DNA of 64,000 nucleotides from Bedellia somnulentella (GCA_963576735.1 OY755175.1:388401-452400); one strand, 5' to 3'; counted from the first letter of the stretch, positions 32,399-42,976 are shown. A program made the numbers and translations. Notes: generated by a model from the sequence alone, not told the origin.

Positions 32399-33088
32399 TA
32401 CATAGTATAAAACAAAGTCGCTTTCGCTGTATGTCCGTATGTATGCTTAGATCTTTAAAACTACGCAACGGATTTTGATGCGGTTTTTTTTAATAGATAG
32501 AGTGATTCTTAAGGAAGGTTTGTATGTATAATAAATGCATAATATAGTAGAGAATCACTGATAAATTTAAAGGTTTCTAATGTGATGTCGTAAATAAGCA
32601 CGTTTTTTTGCGCTTATATTGCAAACGCTGGCTGAACCCTACGAGATAGACCAAAATAAAGTAATACAGTATTGTTCACCTTAAAAAGTTCAACAAAAAA
32701 GTCCGCGATGGTATATGTCTATCTCTTAGGGATAACCCAGCATAACCATTTTTATTCTTTACTAAAAAATGGTTATTTACGAAGTGATTTTAAACAATAC
32801 AGCATTAATCCTTATCCAATGAAGTACCTTAAATAAATTGTGCATTTATTATAGATCAATATGCTTTTTACAGCATGTAATTTAAGTGAATATTACCGAA
32901 GATATTACAAATTTAAAATGCAGGGTCGTAGTTGTTTGCGCCGGGCGGCGGCGCGTGCCTATAAATAGTCTAAGCAAAACATGTTTGTATTGGCTAATGA
33001 CAAAAAAGCTGTGAACGTTGTGTATAAGGATATTCTGTAGTAGGTATATTTTGCATTGCACCCGTGCGAAGCCGGGGCGGGTCGCTAG
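32399..33088 (+). mobile_element. Helitron copy 1 (690 bp, non-autonomous)
   Basis: 5' start TACATAGTATAAAACAAAG. The 3' end is the hairpin ACCCG...CGGGT, followed by CGCTAG at 33083-33088. Just upstream lies the tail of the helicase frame (SKQNMFVLANDKKAVNVVYK, DIL, stop). No TIRs or target duplication. It lacks about 330 bp present in copy 2. Confidence 0.88.
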
Positions 33089-34107
33089 TACATAGTATAA
33101 AACAAAGTCGCTTTCGCTGTATGTCCGTATGTATGCTTAGATCTTTAAAACTACGCAACGGATTTTGATGCGGTTTTTTTTAATAGATAGAGTGATTCTT
33201 AAGGAAGGTTTGTATGTATAATAAATGCATAATATAGTAGAGAAAAACTGATAAATTTAAAGGTTTCTAATGTGATGTCGTAAATAAGCACGTTTTTTTG
33301 TGCTTATATTGCAAACGCTGGCTGAACCCTACGAGATAGACCAAAATAATGTACTACAGTATTGTTCACCTTAAAAATTTCAACAAAAAAGTCCGGGATG
33401 GTATATGTCTATCTCTTAGGGATAACCCAGCATAACCATTTTTATTCTTTACTAAAAAATGGTTATTTACGAAGTGATTTTAAACAATACAGCATTAATC
33501 CTTATCCAATTAAGTACCTTAAATAAATTGTGCATTTATTATAGATCAATATGCTTTTTACAGCATGTAATTTAAGTGAATATTACCGAAGATATTACAA
33601 ATTTAAAATCCAGGGTCGTAGTTGTCTGCGCCGCGCCGGGCGGCGCGTGCCTATACATAGCGCGTCCATGGCCGCGCTTCGCCTTATAGCACTTTATGAT
33701 TTGCAGCGCCTCCTAAGCTCTCTGCAATGGCGCACGTTTGCTGGTAAAATCACTAAAAAAATTCATAATAGAGTGCACAATACTCACCGGATGTGGTACC
33801 GGAGAAGATGTACTAATTCCCCGAATTCCTCTGATACCATCAGTTTTACCGTTCCAATTTAAACGCCTACAATTTCCGGTAAAGATATCTTTTGCAATGA
33901 CCATTAATAAATCGCAGGGTCAAACTTTTAACGTTGCAGGATTAGACTTGAGTGTTGAGTGTTTTTCACGCGCTGTCAAGAGTAACGTCTAAGCAAAACA
34001 TGTTTGTATTGGCTAATGACAAAAAAGCTGTGAACGTTGTGTATAAGGACATTCTGTAGTAGGTATATTTTGCATTGCACCCGTGCGAAGCTGGGGCGGG
34101 TCGCTAG
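33089..34107 (+). mobile_element. Helitron copy 2 (1,019 bp), joined head-to-tail
   Basis: It starts immediately after the CTAG of copy 1, has the same 5' and 3' ends and is nearly identical where the two overlap. It keeps a longer helicase segment. Its CTAG lies at 34104-34107, and the hairpin reads ACCCGTGCGAAGCTGGGG + CGGGT. Confidence 0.9.
33738..34062 (+). pseudogene. Helitron RepHel helicase C-terminal fragment
   Basis: The plus strand reads ILTGCGTGEDVLIPRIPLIP, LPFQFKRLQFPVKISFAMTI and NKSQGQTFNVAGLDLSVECF. These are the last motifs of the Pif1/RecD-like helicase domain of Helitrons (AMTINKSQGQT is motif VI-like). A gap precedes SKQNMFVLANDKKAVNVVYK and the stop. The Rep (HUH) nuclease and the ATP-binding motifs are missing, so it is inactive. 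Confidence 0.88.
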
Positions 34108-35663
34108 TAATTCATATTATAAATATGTGATACGAATGATAATGAGAAGTCGTCTCATCAAAGACATGCACCATTGTTCAATAAGTAATAACCATATTCA
34201 ACCGTTCAATGTGTATTATTTTTAAGAAAGTAACCAAAAACCGATTGATCTCAATTCCTGGCTACATCCGATTATCATCCTTATTACAGTATTTGTATTT
34301 ATTGTTATGATGTTAGTTTTGTTGTTCAAGATTTAATACAAGCATCCGAGTCTTAGTTCGTAAGTAACTTTGTCTAGTTTAAGCCGAGATTGGAGTTGAG
34401 TGCATTACGATAGGGGATTATTATCATTTCATAATCCTTAATTAATGTCGGCAATTTCGAGTTTTAGTTCAAAGGTATTAATTGTTTTAATAAATTGGGT
34501 AATTTTAGAAGGCTTAGTGTCGGATTTATGGTGCGGTTGAAACACTACTGCCTCGTAATTACAAACTTGAAACTCGTAAATTTACAAATTTAATGTGAGA
34601 TTTGTAATCACAAGTTTTCATTTTATAGACAAGGTTAAGTAATAAAAGGCGACGGAGTAAGAATACGCATAGTTACTATCATTTTACGATCAGGTGCCTT
34701 ATTTGATATGGCTGTAGCATGAAACTAGATTTTTACGATTACTTACACTTTGATGTAATAATAAACGTTTCATATATGCTCGTCATATGAGATCATTCAT
34801 GATGTTTAAAAAAATAATAGAAGCAAATCAATCATAGGAAGGTTATAGTATTTAGCTTAATTAACCCATAAATTTTTAACACTATTTTGCCTTATTTATC
34901 TGTAGGCATGAAATCAAAAATTATTATATTTTTTCAAAAAAATATTAGCCGTGATATGAACTAAATATAAGTTTAAAAGAGACTTGTAATACGCAATAAG
35001 TTCATCACCACGTATTTTCCTAATTTAACAAAGTTAATGAATTTATAATTCTGAAGTTTTCACCCTCATTGTTTCACTTTTTATACCATCATGAATATTT
35101 TTAGCTCCTTTGTAATTAGGTAAATATTTGGCTTTCTAAATTTTAGCGTACAATACCTTGTCTTGCAACTACACTATGCAGTTCAACTTTTCATTAAGAG
35201 TCTATCGTAGACGTGTTTATTTAAAATTGCAAACCGAGTCTCAGTAGTGGACTCCAAAGTAAATTTCAATTAAACAAAGTATAACAAACGACTTTTCCCG
35301 GCGCCTAGTAAACGCGGCTCCATAAAATTGTAGTAATTAATGTAATGTTATTTAACTGGCGACGCAACTAAGTAAGAAGTGTCATTAGTGTAGCAATCAC
35401 CGGCACAGCGAGTGCGCCCTATTGGCGTTCACTTCATGGTGTCTTTCTTCAAAGTTTTCTGGCTATATTTTATAAGGCTTTTGTAAGAAATCAGAACTTT
35501 TAAATAAGTGTGACAATTATGAGTTTTACTATAGTCCACTTTAACAGCAATAGAATCAGAAGGAAGAAATAATGAATATTAATGCTATCATTTATTAAAA
35601 GAACGAAATACAGTGGTAACAGAAAGACGATTAATTTAGCATGATAATGCAAAGAATATTAAT
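34108..35663. other. No recognised gene or repeat (1.55 kb)
   Basis: The longest stretch in this half without a recognised insertion. AT-rich, with no coding frame of note. The 35280-35420 part is more GC-rich (CCCGGCGCCTAG, CCGGCACAGCGAG) and could be conserved unique DNA. Confidence 0.45.
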
Positions 35664-36040
35664 AAACGTAACATAACATAAACGTTCACGCCGTTTATCC
35701 CCGAAGGGGTTGGCAGAGGTACCAATACTCCTGAACTCACATGGCAAGCGCCATCTAGTTTCCAGAGAAGGTACCCACGTTTTGCTTAGACAGTGTATTC
35801 ACGTGATAGGGGGCAGGCCTATCGCCGTTTTGTACGAATACACTGTCACATGACTAAGTACAACTCAGCCATGTGGGTTTCCTCACGATGTTTTCCCTCA
35901 CCGTTAACATCCATGATAAATTAACCACACATATGACTTTAGAAAAAAAAAATGGGTGTAGGCCCGTCCCAGGATTGGAACTCACGCCCTTCTGTTTTTC
36001 GGGCGGGTGTTCTACCCACTGGACTATCATGTCGCTTAAT
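35664..36040 (-). mobile_element. SINE B, full length with 13-bp target duplication
   Basis: AAAGAATATTAAT flanks it at 35651-35663 and 36041-36053. The tail (ATAAC)n, 3' hairpin (ATCCCCGAAGGGGTTGGC), body and tRNA-like head (minus: TAGTCCAGTGGGTAGAACAC) are all present. Confidence 0.95.
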
Positions 36041-36054
36041 AAAGAATATTAATC

Positions 36055-36582
36055 TATGTATGTATGTAATCTACTATTTTTATTAGGAGTGCGATCATAC
36101 GAGATTGGATGACAAAATTCTGATCTATTTCCAATTTAATAAAAAGAATAAAAGAGCATGTATGAAAAGATTGATGGATGTAAACGAAGCCAGAGAGGTT
36201 TGCCAGGATCGTACAAGGTGGCGATCGATAGTCTCTGCCTACCCCAATGGGAACTAACGGCGTGAGAATATGTATGTATGTATGTATGTAATCTACTATT
36301 TTTATTAGGAGTGCGATCATACGAGATTGGATGACAAAATTCTGATCTATTTCCAATTTCATAAAAAGAATAAAAGAGCATGTATGAAAAGATTGATGGA
36401 TGTAAACGAAGCCAGAGAGGTTTGCCAGGATCGTACAAGGTGGCGATCGATAGTCTCTGCCTACCCCAATGGGAACTAACGGCATGAGAATATGTATGTA
36501 TGTATGTATGTAATCTACTATTTTTATTAGGAGTGCGATCATACGAGATTGGATGACAAAATTCTGATCTATTTCCAATTTC
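36055..36582 (+). repeat. 222-bp tandem repeats made of the L1 3' end
   Basis: Units start at 36069, 36291 and 36513 (third partial). Each holds ~74 bp of non-LINE DNA (ATCTACTATTTTTATTAGG...CCAATTT), then ~148 bp of L1 3' end: CTGCCTACCCCAATGGGAAC and the (TATG)n tail. 222 is divisible by 3, so a spurious repetitive ORF opens on the minus strand. Units differ at only a few bases, so the amplification is recent. Confidence 0.95.
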
Positions 36583-36881
36583 AACTCGTGCCTATACCAT
36601 AGTTTCTTTTCTTAAGTATGTGTGGTTATAGGTGTTGGTTATAAAGTTTGTTAGCGGTGAGAGAAAACATCGCGAGATACTCATGCACCGCACAGTTGAG
36701 ATGAAATAACGTCAAAAACGGCGATACATTGTCTAAGCCGAATGCCGCGTGATTTTCAGAAGAATATTATACCTTTACTTAACCTACGGGTTTTTATTAT
36801 TATTATTTGTTTGGAATACTAACAGCAAACTATACAGTTAAAATTTATAAATACAGTTATAAACTTGACCAATGTACTGTA

Positions 36882-37110
36882 TACTGTCGGCTTAGAATAG
36901 CACTACCCCATTTCTGCCGGTGCGGTAGGTGTACCTAAGAAGCGACTAACGGTATTGGGGCTTTTAAGGGATTTTTGGGCGATGCGGTTGGAGACCCATC
37001 ACCGACAACCTTTATTTTACCATCTTCTCCCCACTCAACTTCCAAAAGTGGCTGAGGAATTTCTTTTTCCTTAGCTTTGGCTACCCCTTCTAGGGATTTA
37101 TAGCTGTATA
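36882..37110 (+). mobile_element. SINE A, near full length, tail lost
   Basis: TACTGTCGGCTTAGAATAGC to TAGGGATTTATAGCTGTATA. A 9-base duplication (CGGTGCGGTAGG) near the GGTGGGTGTACG region sets it apart. Confidence 0.88.
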
Positions 37111-37837
37111 ATTATGCAATAACAAGTACTAACAAGTTAACTTAAGTGGTTGAGTTGAGTGGGATAATAAAAATATATGTTTTATTATTGTTTTTTAGTT
37201 AAAAATGATTCTTATCACTATAGTACACCAATTTATCAGTTACTTTGTATGATACTTTCGCAATTTAAAACACTGTCTAGCCACTTAGACAAGAATGGTG
37301 AGCCGTGTATCCACAGGTAGCTCGATTATAAAAATCAATGTATATTCCACGTCCACAGAAATTAGTAGAAAGTACACGTTCGATCCCAGTCCATGTTAAT
37401 TTCAGGATATCTTGATCGGAGCACGCGAGCCCCGCCCTGTCGCGCCCCGCCCCGCTCCGCTCCGCACTATCTGATTTCTATGTTTGAGCTTTTTTGTTCA
37501 ACCTGTTTTGTTAGCTTTAAGTTAAATGCAAATGTATAATTAGCAGTATGTTTAAGTTATTGTATTTTGCCGTTGGACTGGACTGGACATGCAAGAAAAG
37601 TACCCACTTGAATAAAACTTAATGGATTGGCACGACATGTTGCACTCACAATGATTTAGATTCAGAATAGGCGGAAAAGTCTTCTTCAACAAGGGAACAC
37701 TTAGCAAGTGGACGTGGTCGTTGAAATGATATTTGGAAGAAGCTTTCATCCAACAGTGGACTGTGTGCCACCATCTATTAGCTGTGACGATATTGCTGAC
37801 AAGGTTTGATTCAAATGTTTTATTAACATCGTTTCCA
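37111..37837. other. No recognised repeat; contains a GC-box cluster
   Basis: AT-rich apart from 37425-37470. Random minus-strand ORFs here run into the L2 fragment. Confidence 0.4.
37430..37468. promoter_or_regulatory. GC-box-like cluster
   Basis: CCCCGCCCTGTCGCGCCCCG and CCCCGCTCCGCTCCGC stand out in AT-rich DNA. They could be Sp/KLF-type GC boxes of a promoter, but no transcription unit was seen beside them. Confidence 0.25.
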
Positions 37838-37845
37838 TCATTCAT

Positions 37846-38100
37846 ACATACATAGGCCTCCCCTAAAGATTTCCACAACGACCGGTCCTGCGCTGCCCTC
37901 ATCCAACGGCTTCCCGCGACTTTTACCAAATCGTCGGTCCAACTTGTAGGAGGCCTACCCACACTGCGTGGTCCGGTACGTGGCCGCCACTCCAGAACCT
38001 TTGAGCCCCAACAGCCCTTGCCTATGCGTGTAATATGCCTTGCCCTTTGCCACTTAAGTTTTGCAGTTCTTCGGAGACGTTCTTCTAGACCTCTAACATT
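37846..38100 (-). pseudogene. LINE L2 C-terminus
   Basis: The minus strand reads RAKHITRIGKGCWGSKVLEW, RPRTGPRSVGRPPTSWTDDL, VKVAGSRWMRAAQDRSLWK and SLGEAYV. GRPPT.WTDDL.K.AG.RWM..AQDR..W is the conserved L2 C-terminus; the decayed 14220-14470 copy has the same order. The 3' end is cut before the GAT tail and runs into TATGTATGAATG. Confidence 0.85.
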
Positions 38101-38142
38101 ACCATCCTCAATGTCTAAGTCATATAATGTATATGTATGTAG

Positions 38143-38300
38143 TATTCATAAGAGTATCCTATCACGTGAGTACACTGTCCATAAAAAACACAACAAAACT
38201 GTAGGTACTCTGAACACCAGATGACAAAGTCACGTGATGTTCATGCCAACTCCTTCGGGGATATTCGGCGTGAACGTTTATGTTATGTTTATGTATTTAT
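38143..38300 (+). mobile_element. SINE B 3' part with internal deletion
   Basis: CCTATCACGTGAGTACACTG, GGTACTCTGAACACCAGATG, CAAAGTCACGTGATGTTC, then CTCCTTCGGGGATATTCGGC, GTGAACG and TTATGTTATGTT. Confidence 0.85.
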
Positions 38301-39149
38301 AAGAGAACTCAATTATTAATTTGCTTAGTAGTTTCAGCTTACAATAGCACTAACCCGTTATTTTTTGGTTATTTAACGGTCTATGTCCAGTTCCAGGCAC
38401 ACATGCTGAGACGACACCCTTTTGGCAATGTTAATTAATGTTTCTCCTATATATTTTTTTTATCTTTGTGTTTCCAATGTGTTTTCTATTATGTGTCATT
38501 TTGTTTACGTTTGTGTGTGTGTGTGTGTGTGTTAATTTGCCAAATAAATGACTTTACTTTACTTTACTATTTTTTAAAGGTTACTTACGAGGCGATGAAC
38601 GTTATGTTATATGGGCTTTTTAGGTGATGGTTGAGCGATGGAGCGATTAAAATGTTATTCCCCCCGAGCTTACTGCTTGTTTAGCTTAAAGTGCTGAGAA
38701 ATCTCAAATTCACTGGTTACCTTTTCGTTTAATTCCTAAATACTTTATCACAATTTACAGCCAATGCCACAATGTTTAAAAATGAAGCAACGACAATATG
38801 AATTCACTAGCTCTTTTTCGCTTCCCAGCTATATAGAATGCACTTATTATGTATTTATTTATGAGGTGTTGATGTTCTTCGGATAGCGTGCTCGGGACAC
38901 TTAGCGCCTGCAGCGCTGAATTCTAACGCGGCTTACTGTGATCTGTTTGGTTTGTATAAATAAGATGAAAGAAATACTTCTTTAGTTTTCAAAAGAGGAT
39001 TTTTCTAGACTCAAATATGGACAAAGGGGTTTGTATCCGATTTAGAGCCAATGACTCTCAATGTGTGTCGTTGGGTGTGTTAGTAGGCGGACGAACAATT
39101 TGTTTTCTTTTACAACTAAAACCTTGAAAAACGAGACTTATGGATATGA
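38301..39149. other. Possible LINE 3' end, (GT)n, then no recognised content
   Basis: A (GT)11 run lies at about 38512-38531, followed by AATAAATGACTTTACTTTAC, a (CTTTA)n tail typical of some LINE 3' ends. Beyond 38580 nothing is recognised. Confidence 0.4.
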
Positions 39150-39156
39150 ATACTCA

Positions 39157-39402
39157 TACATATATATACTCACAGCTATAAATACCTTAACGAGAGGTAG
39201 CAAAAGCTTTGGAATGAGAGCTTTCTCAGCCACTTTTGGAAGTTGATTGGGGAAAAGATGGTAATAATAAATGTTTTTGGTGACGGGTCTCCAACCACAT
39301 CGCCCAGAAATCACTTAAAAAGCCCCTATACCCTTAGTCGCCTCTTACGATCACCCATGGGTAGAAATGGGGTAGTGTTATTCTAAGCCGACACTACACA
39401 GC
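39157..39402 (-). mobile_element. SINE A (TTAACG loop subfamily)
   Basis: ATATATACTCACAGCTATAA then TACCTTAACGAGAGGTAGC to GACACTACACAGC. It shares loop sequence and GACGGGTCTCCAACCACATC with the copies at 4090 and 56330. Confidence 0.9.
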
Positions 39403-39526
39403 ATCTCTGGATACTTCGTAACTTATTTATCGGAGCCCTCCTTTTTGTATACTGATAGGGTATTGTTATTGCGTTTATGGTTCTTTATATCAATTAGGCG
39501 GAAATTATTAAATAAATAAGTTCTAA

Positions 39527-39740
39527 GCCGTGTAGTGCTGACCAAGAATTTCACTACCCCTTTCTACCCACGGGTGTCATAAGAGGCGACTAAGGCGATG
39601 CGGTTGGAGACCCATCACCAAAGATACTTTACTTCTACCATCCTGTCCCCTATCAAATTTAAAATGTGACTAAGTAGTTCCTAGCTCTGAAGCTCTGGCT
39701 ATCCCTTTCTGGGATTTATGACCGTGAGTATATGTATGTG
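39527..39740 (+). mobile_element. SINE A (GAAGCTCTGG subfamily) with internal deletion
   Basis: From GCCGTGTAGTGCTGACC to GACCGTGAGTATATGTATG. About 27 bases are missing where GGCGACTAAG joins GCGATGCGG, so the GGGGCTTTTAAGG block is gone. Confidence 0.88.
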
Positions 39741-39859
39741 TTGTTAGCAGTGAGAGCAAACATCGAGAAAAAACCCACATGGCTAAGTTGCTTAAAAAAG
39801 TGTTGACACGACACAGAATTCAAATCTGTTCTACATCAGAAGCAGAGACAGTTATTAAA

Positions 39860-40098
39860 ATTCATGTACTCACTGCTTCAAATGCTTTGAAGGGTTAGTC
39901 AGAGCTTTAGAAACAGAAAATTCTGAAGTCTCTTTTGGAATTTATGTGGGGAGAAAAAGTAAAAAAAATGTTTTTGGTTGATGGGTCTCCAACCACATCG
40001 CCCAAAACTCACTTTAAAATCCCAATACCCTTAGCCGCCTCTCACGAATACACATGGAAAGAAATGGGGTAGTGCTATTCTAAGCCGATACTACGCAG
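39860..40098 (-). mobile_element. SINE A, diverged
   Basis: ATGTACTCACTGCTTC to CGATACTACGCAGC. Body recognisable (GGGTCTCCAACCACATCGCC), 3' hairpin region decayed. Confidence 0.8.
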
Positions 40099-40108
40099 CA
40101 ATTAAAAC

Positions 40109-40195
40109 CAGTGTCGAAATTTTTCTTTCCTTTAATAACATCTTTTATTTATGAGTAATAATCCCCACATGAGGAATTCATGTCAAAAAAACATT
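40109..40195 (+). mobile_element. Element E 3' part with 10-bp target duplication
   Basis: AGTGTCGAAATTTTTC to CATGTCAAAAAAACATT, the E segment after the tRNA-like core. AATTAAAACC lies on both sides (about 40099-40108 and 40196-40205). Confidence 0.8.
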
Positions 40196-40673
40196 AAATT
40201 AAAACCGTTATAAAATCTTTTAAACTAAACCAAAATATTGAAATGAGAAAACGTGTGATCAGCATTGCAACACCGCATACATACAACAACATATTACGAA
40301 CTGAAATTCGTATTATTGCCCGCGAGGCATTATAAAGTTAATAAAAATTCAACCAACATGTCTATCAAATAACAGCATATCCACCTCCATATCAACCCAA
40401 TCATTTTAACAAGTTAATAATTTTTCAAATACTTTATCCTGAATTTAGGAAAGTAGAACCTCATATTATGCACTGAGTTCAGTTATTTAGTTCTCATTAG
40501 TCCGTGCGTTTCCTGGCGGTGACTGAAAATCAGTGTTGTGAGCATTTACTCACAACGATAATGCTGAGTCAGCCGCCAATTTATTGCTACGCAGGGTATG
40601 GCTTGTGACAGTAACTTTTAATGTTAACTCTTGTTTTTAACCTTGTTATCTATATTTTTATAATTTAATGTTT
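40196..40673. other. No recognised gene or repeat
   Basis: AT-rich DNA between two element E insertions. Confidence 0.4.
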
Positions 40674-40860
40674 TTTGACATGAATTCCTCATGTGGGGAT
40701 TATTACTCATAAATAAAAGATGTTATTAAAGGAAAGAAAAATTTTTTTTTTTTCGTCGCGGTTCGAACCCCGCCAGTGTCGAAATTTTTCTTTCCTTTAA
40801 TAACATCTTTTATTTATGAGTAATAATCCCCACATGAGGAATTCATGTCAAAAAATATTA
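40674..40860. repeat. Element E fold-back leading into the tandem array
   Basis: 40674-40748 (TGACATGAATTCCTCATG...GGAAAGAAAAATT) is the inverted copy of 40783-40857. The loop holds only a T-loop remnant of the tRNA-like core (CGCGGTTCGAACCCCGCC). The right arm doubles as the first element of the 315-bp array. Confidence 0.88.
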
Positions 40861-41022
40861 AATTATGTGATAGTTAGGCGTTTCCAACATTTGCATTCTA
40901 TCTGAAAAGGTAGACAAGTGGCCGTCCGAATTAGTTAAAATTCGGAGGTAGGAAACGCAAACACTACTTGAACGTGTAAAAAAGAAACAAAGGATACAGA
41001 AATTTCGCGCTGGATGCCAACT

Positions 41023-41095
41023 GACACTGTAGCTCAGTTGGCAGAGCGACGGGGGCGTATACCCGAAGGTCTCGGGTTCGAACCCCGCCAGTGTC
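41023..41095 (+). other. tRNA-like sequence, unit 1
   Basis: A 7-bp acceptor stem (GACACTG/CAGTGTC), D arm with box A (TAGCTCAGTTGG), and T arm with box B (GGGTTCGAACCCC; T stem slightly broken by CTCGGG). The anticodon arm is abnormal: only CGGG/CCCG pairs around an 8-base loop GGCGTATA with no U33. I read it as a pol III-competent tRNA-derived head, not a functional tRNA gene. Confidence 0.7.
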
Positions 41096-41337
41096 GAAAT
41101 TTTTCTTTCCTTTAATAACATCTTTTATTTATGAGTAATAATCCCCACATGAGGAATTCATGTCAAAAAACATTAAATTATGTGATAGTTAGGCGTTTCC
41201 AACATTTGCATTCTATCTGAAAAGGTAGACAAGTGGCCGTCCGAATTAGTTAAAATTCGGAGGTAGGAAACGCAAACACTACTTGAACGTGTAAAAAAGA
41301 AACAAAGGATAGAGAAATTTCGCGCTGGATGCCAACT

Positions 41338-41410
41338 GACACTGTAGCTCAGTTGGCAGAGCGACGGGGGCGTATACCCGAAGGTCGCGGGTTCGAAACC
41401 CGCCAGTGTC
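41338..41410 (+). other. tRNA-like sequence, unit 2
   Basis: As unit 1 but with an intact CGCGGG T-stem side and one change in the 3' strand (GAAACCCGCC), which breaks a T-stem pair. Confidence 0.7.
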
Positions 41411-41652
41411 GAAATTTTTCTTTCCTTTAATAACATCTTTTATTTATGAGTAATAATCCCCGCATGAGGAATTCATGTCAAAAAACATTAAATTATGTGA
41501 TAGTTAGGCGTTTCCAACATTTGCATTCTATCTGAAAAGGTAGACAAGTGGCCGTCCGAATTAGTTAAAATTCGGAGGTAGGAAACGCAAACACTACTTG
41601 AACGTGTAAAAAAGAAACAAAGGATAGAGAAATTTCGCGCTGGATGCCAACT

Positions 41653-41725
41653 GACACTGTAGCTCAGTTGGCAGAGCGACGGGGGCGTATACCCGAAGGT
41701 CGCGGGTTCGAACCCCGCCAGTGTC
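41653..41725 (+). other. tRNA-like sequence, unit 3
   Basis: The best of the three: acceptor, D and T stems pair fully (GCGGGTTCGAACCCCGC). Anticodon-loop defects as in unit 1. Confidence 0.72.
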
Positions 41726-41757
41726 GAAATTTTTCTTTCCTTTAATAACATCTTTTA

Positions 41758-42077
41758 TCTATATTTTTGTTTTTTTTTGTTTAGTTTTTATTTAGTTTCA
41801 TTTTTAATGTTTTTAGTTATATTGTTAACTGTGTAGCAATGAAGAAATGTGTTTCTTATCTTTATCGTATCTTATTATCAGAAATGTGACATTTTCTTTT
41901 TTATTAAAGGACTAGTGTCATAAAGTATTTGTTTCTTCATTTAACTTCTCTGCATAAAAAAGGCTGTATTAAATTACACATGGTATTGTTTGTTTACTGT
42001 TTTGTTGTCGAAGTGTCAGTATTTGCCAACTCTACGTGATATCGTTCATACATTATTAATTTCAACTAAATTATTAA
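41758..42077. other. No recognised gene or repeat
   Basis: T-rich then AT-rich spacer between the E array and the next SINE A. Confidence 0.4.
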
Positions 42078-42328
42078 TATACATACGTAACATATACATA
42101 TACTCACGGCTATAAATCCCTAGACGCGGTAACCAGAACCAAGGAATTAGAAATTCCTCAGCCACTTTTGGAAATTGAATGGGGAAAAGATGGTAAAATA
42201 AAGTTTTTTGGTGATGGGTCTCCAACCGCATCACCCATTAAATAGTCCCCAATACCGTTAGTGCGTACTCTTACGTACACCCACCGGAAGAAATGGGGAA
42301 GTGCTATTCTAAGCCGACACTACACAGC
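42078..42328 (-). mobile_element. SINE A, full length
   Basis: ATACATACGTAACATATAC tail, CTCACGGCTATAAATCCC, full body to GACACTACACAGC. Confidence 0.92.
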
Positions 42329-42343
42329 ATATAATATAATATA

Positions 42344-42693
42344 TATATATTAACGACGTGATAGCTCAATGGGTAGAACACCGGTTAACGTGCAAGCGAC
42401 TAGTGTTCAAATCCCGGGTCGGGCCTACACCAATTTGTCTTTTCTAAAGATATATGTGTAGTTAATTAATCATGGTTATTAACGGTGAGGGAAAACATCG
42501 TGAGGAAACCCACATGGCTGAGTTGTACTTAGTACAACACGGCGACAAGCCTGCCCCCTATCACGTGAGTACACTGTCCATGCAAAACGTGGGTACTCTG
42601 AACACCAGGTGACAAAGTCACGTGATGATCAGAATTATTAGTCCCACTGCCAACCCTTTCGGGGTTATTCAACGTGAAAGTATGTTATGTTAT
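42344..42693 (+). mobile_element. SINE B, full length, plus orientation
   Basis: Head GTGATAGCTCAATGGGTAG (box A) and GTGTTCAAATCCCGGG (box B), body, 3' hairpin CTTTCGGGGTTATTC and TATGTTATGTTAT tail. Flanking ATATAATATAATATA at 42329-42343 and 42694-42708. The GTGACAGTGTATTCGT part of the first hairpin is deleted (TTAGTACAACACGGCG). Confidence 0.93.
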
Positions 42694-42723
42694 ATATAAT
42701 ATAATATAAATAATGCAATTGCA

Positions 42724-42880
42724 AGATGCGGTTGAAGACCCATCACCAACAACCTTTATTCTACCATCTTTTCCCCACTCAACTTCCAAAAGTGGCTGAG
42801 GAATTTTTAATTTCTCAGCTCTGGCTACCCCTTTTAGGGATTTATAGCCGTGAGTATATGTATGTATGTATGTATGTATT
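42724..42880 (+). mobile_element. SINE A, 5'-truncated
   Basis: It begins at GATGCGGTTGAAGACCC and is complete to a (TATG)n tail. Confidence 0.9.
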
Positions 42881-42906
42881 TATTGAAAATGATTATTTTT
42901 TGCTTT

Positions 42907-42976
42907 GCCGTGTAGTGTCAGCTTAGAATAACACTACCCCATTCATACCCGTGAGTATATGTACGTATGTATGTAT
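42907..42976 (+). mobile_element. SINE A with internal deletion (70 bp left)
   Basis: The first ~45 bases (GCCGTGTAGTGTCAGC ... ACTACCCC) pass straight into ACCCGTGAGTATATG and the tail. CCGTG occurs at both deletion ends in intact copies, so a microhomology deletion is likely. Confidence 0.85.

Larger units (their letters stand above)
40755..41757 (+). repeat. 315-bp tandem array containing tRNA-like units
   Basis: Three complete 315-bp units plus part of another share a tRNA-like sequence, the E 3' part (TTTCTTTCCTTTAATAACAT ... CCCCACATGAGG) and ~165 bp of unit-specific DNA (TAGTTAGGCGTTTCCAAC ... TTTCGCGCTGGATGCC). Units differ by only a few bases. The minus-strand ORFs that recur every 315 bp come from the array itself. 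Confidence 0.95.

Noticed and set aside
36054..36584. 176-codon repetitive minus-strand ORF
   Set aside because: It arises because the 222-bp tandem unit is a multiple of 3; it is antisense to the L1 3' end and has no start or domain support.
41023..41725. Functional tRNA genes
   Set aside because: Acceptor, D and T arms pair, but the anticodon arm has only four pairs, an 8-base loop and no U33, and the units lie in a repeat array.
40858..41751. Three identical ~87-codon minus ORFs with GFEPATFG
   Set aside because: Antisense readings of the 315-bp tandem tRNA-like array; the FEPATFG motif is the usual translation of a tRNA T arm.
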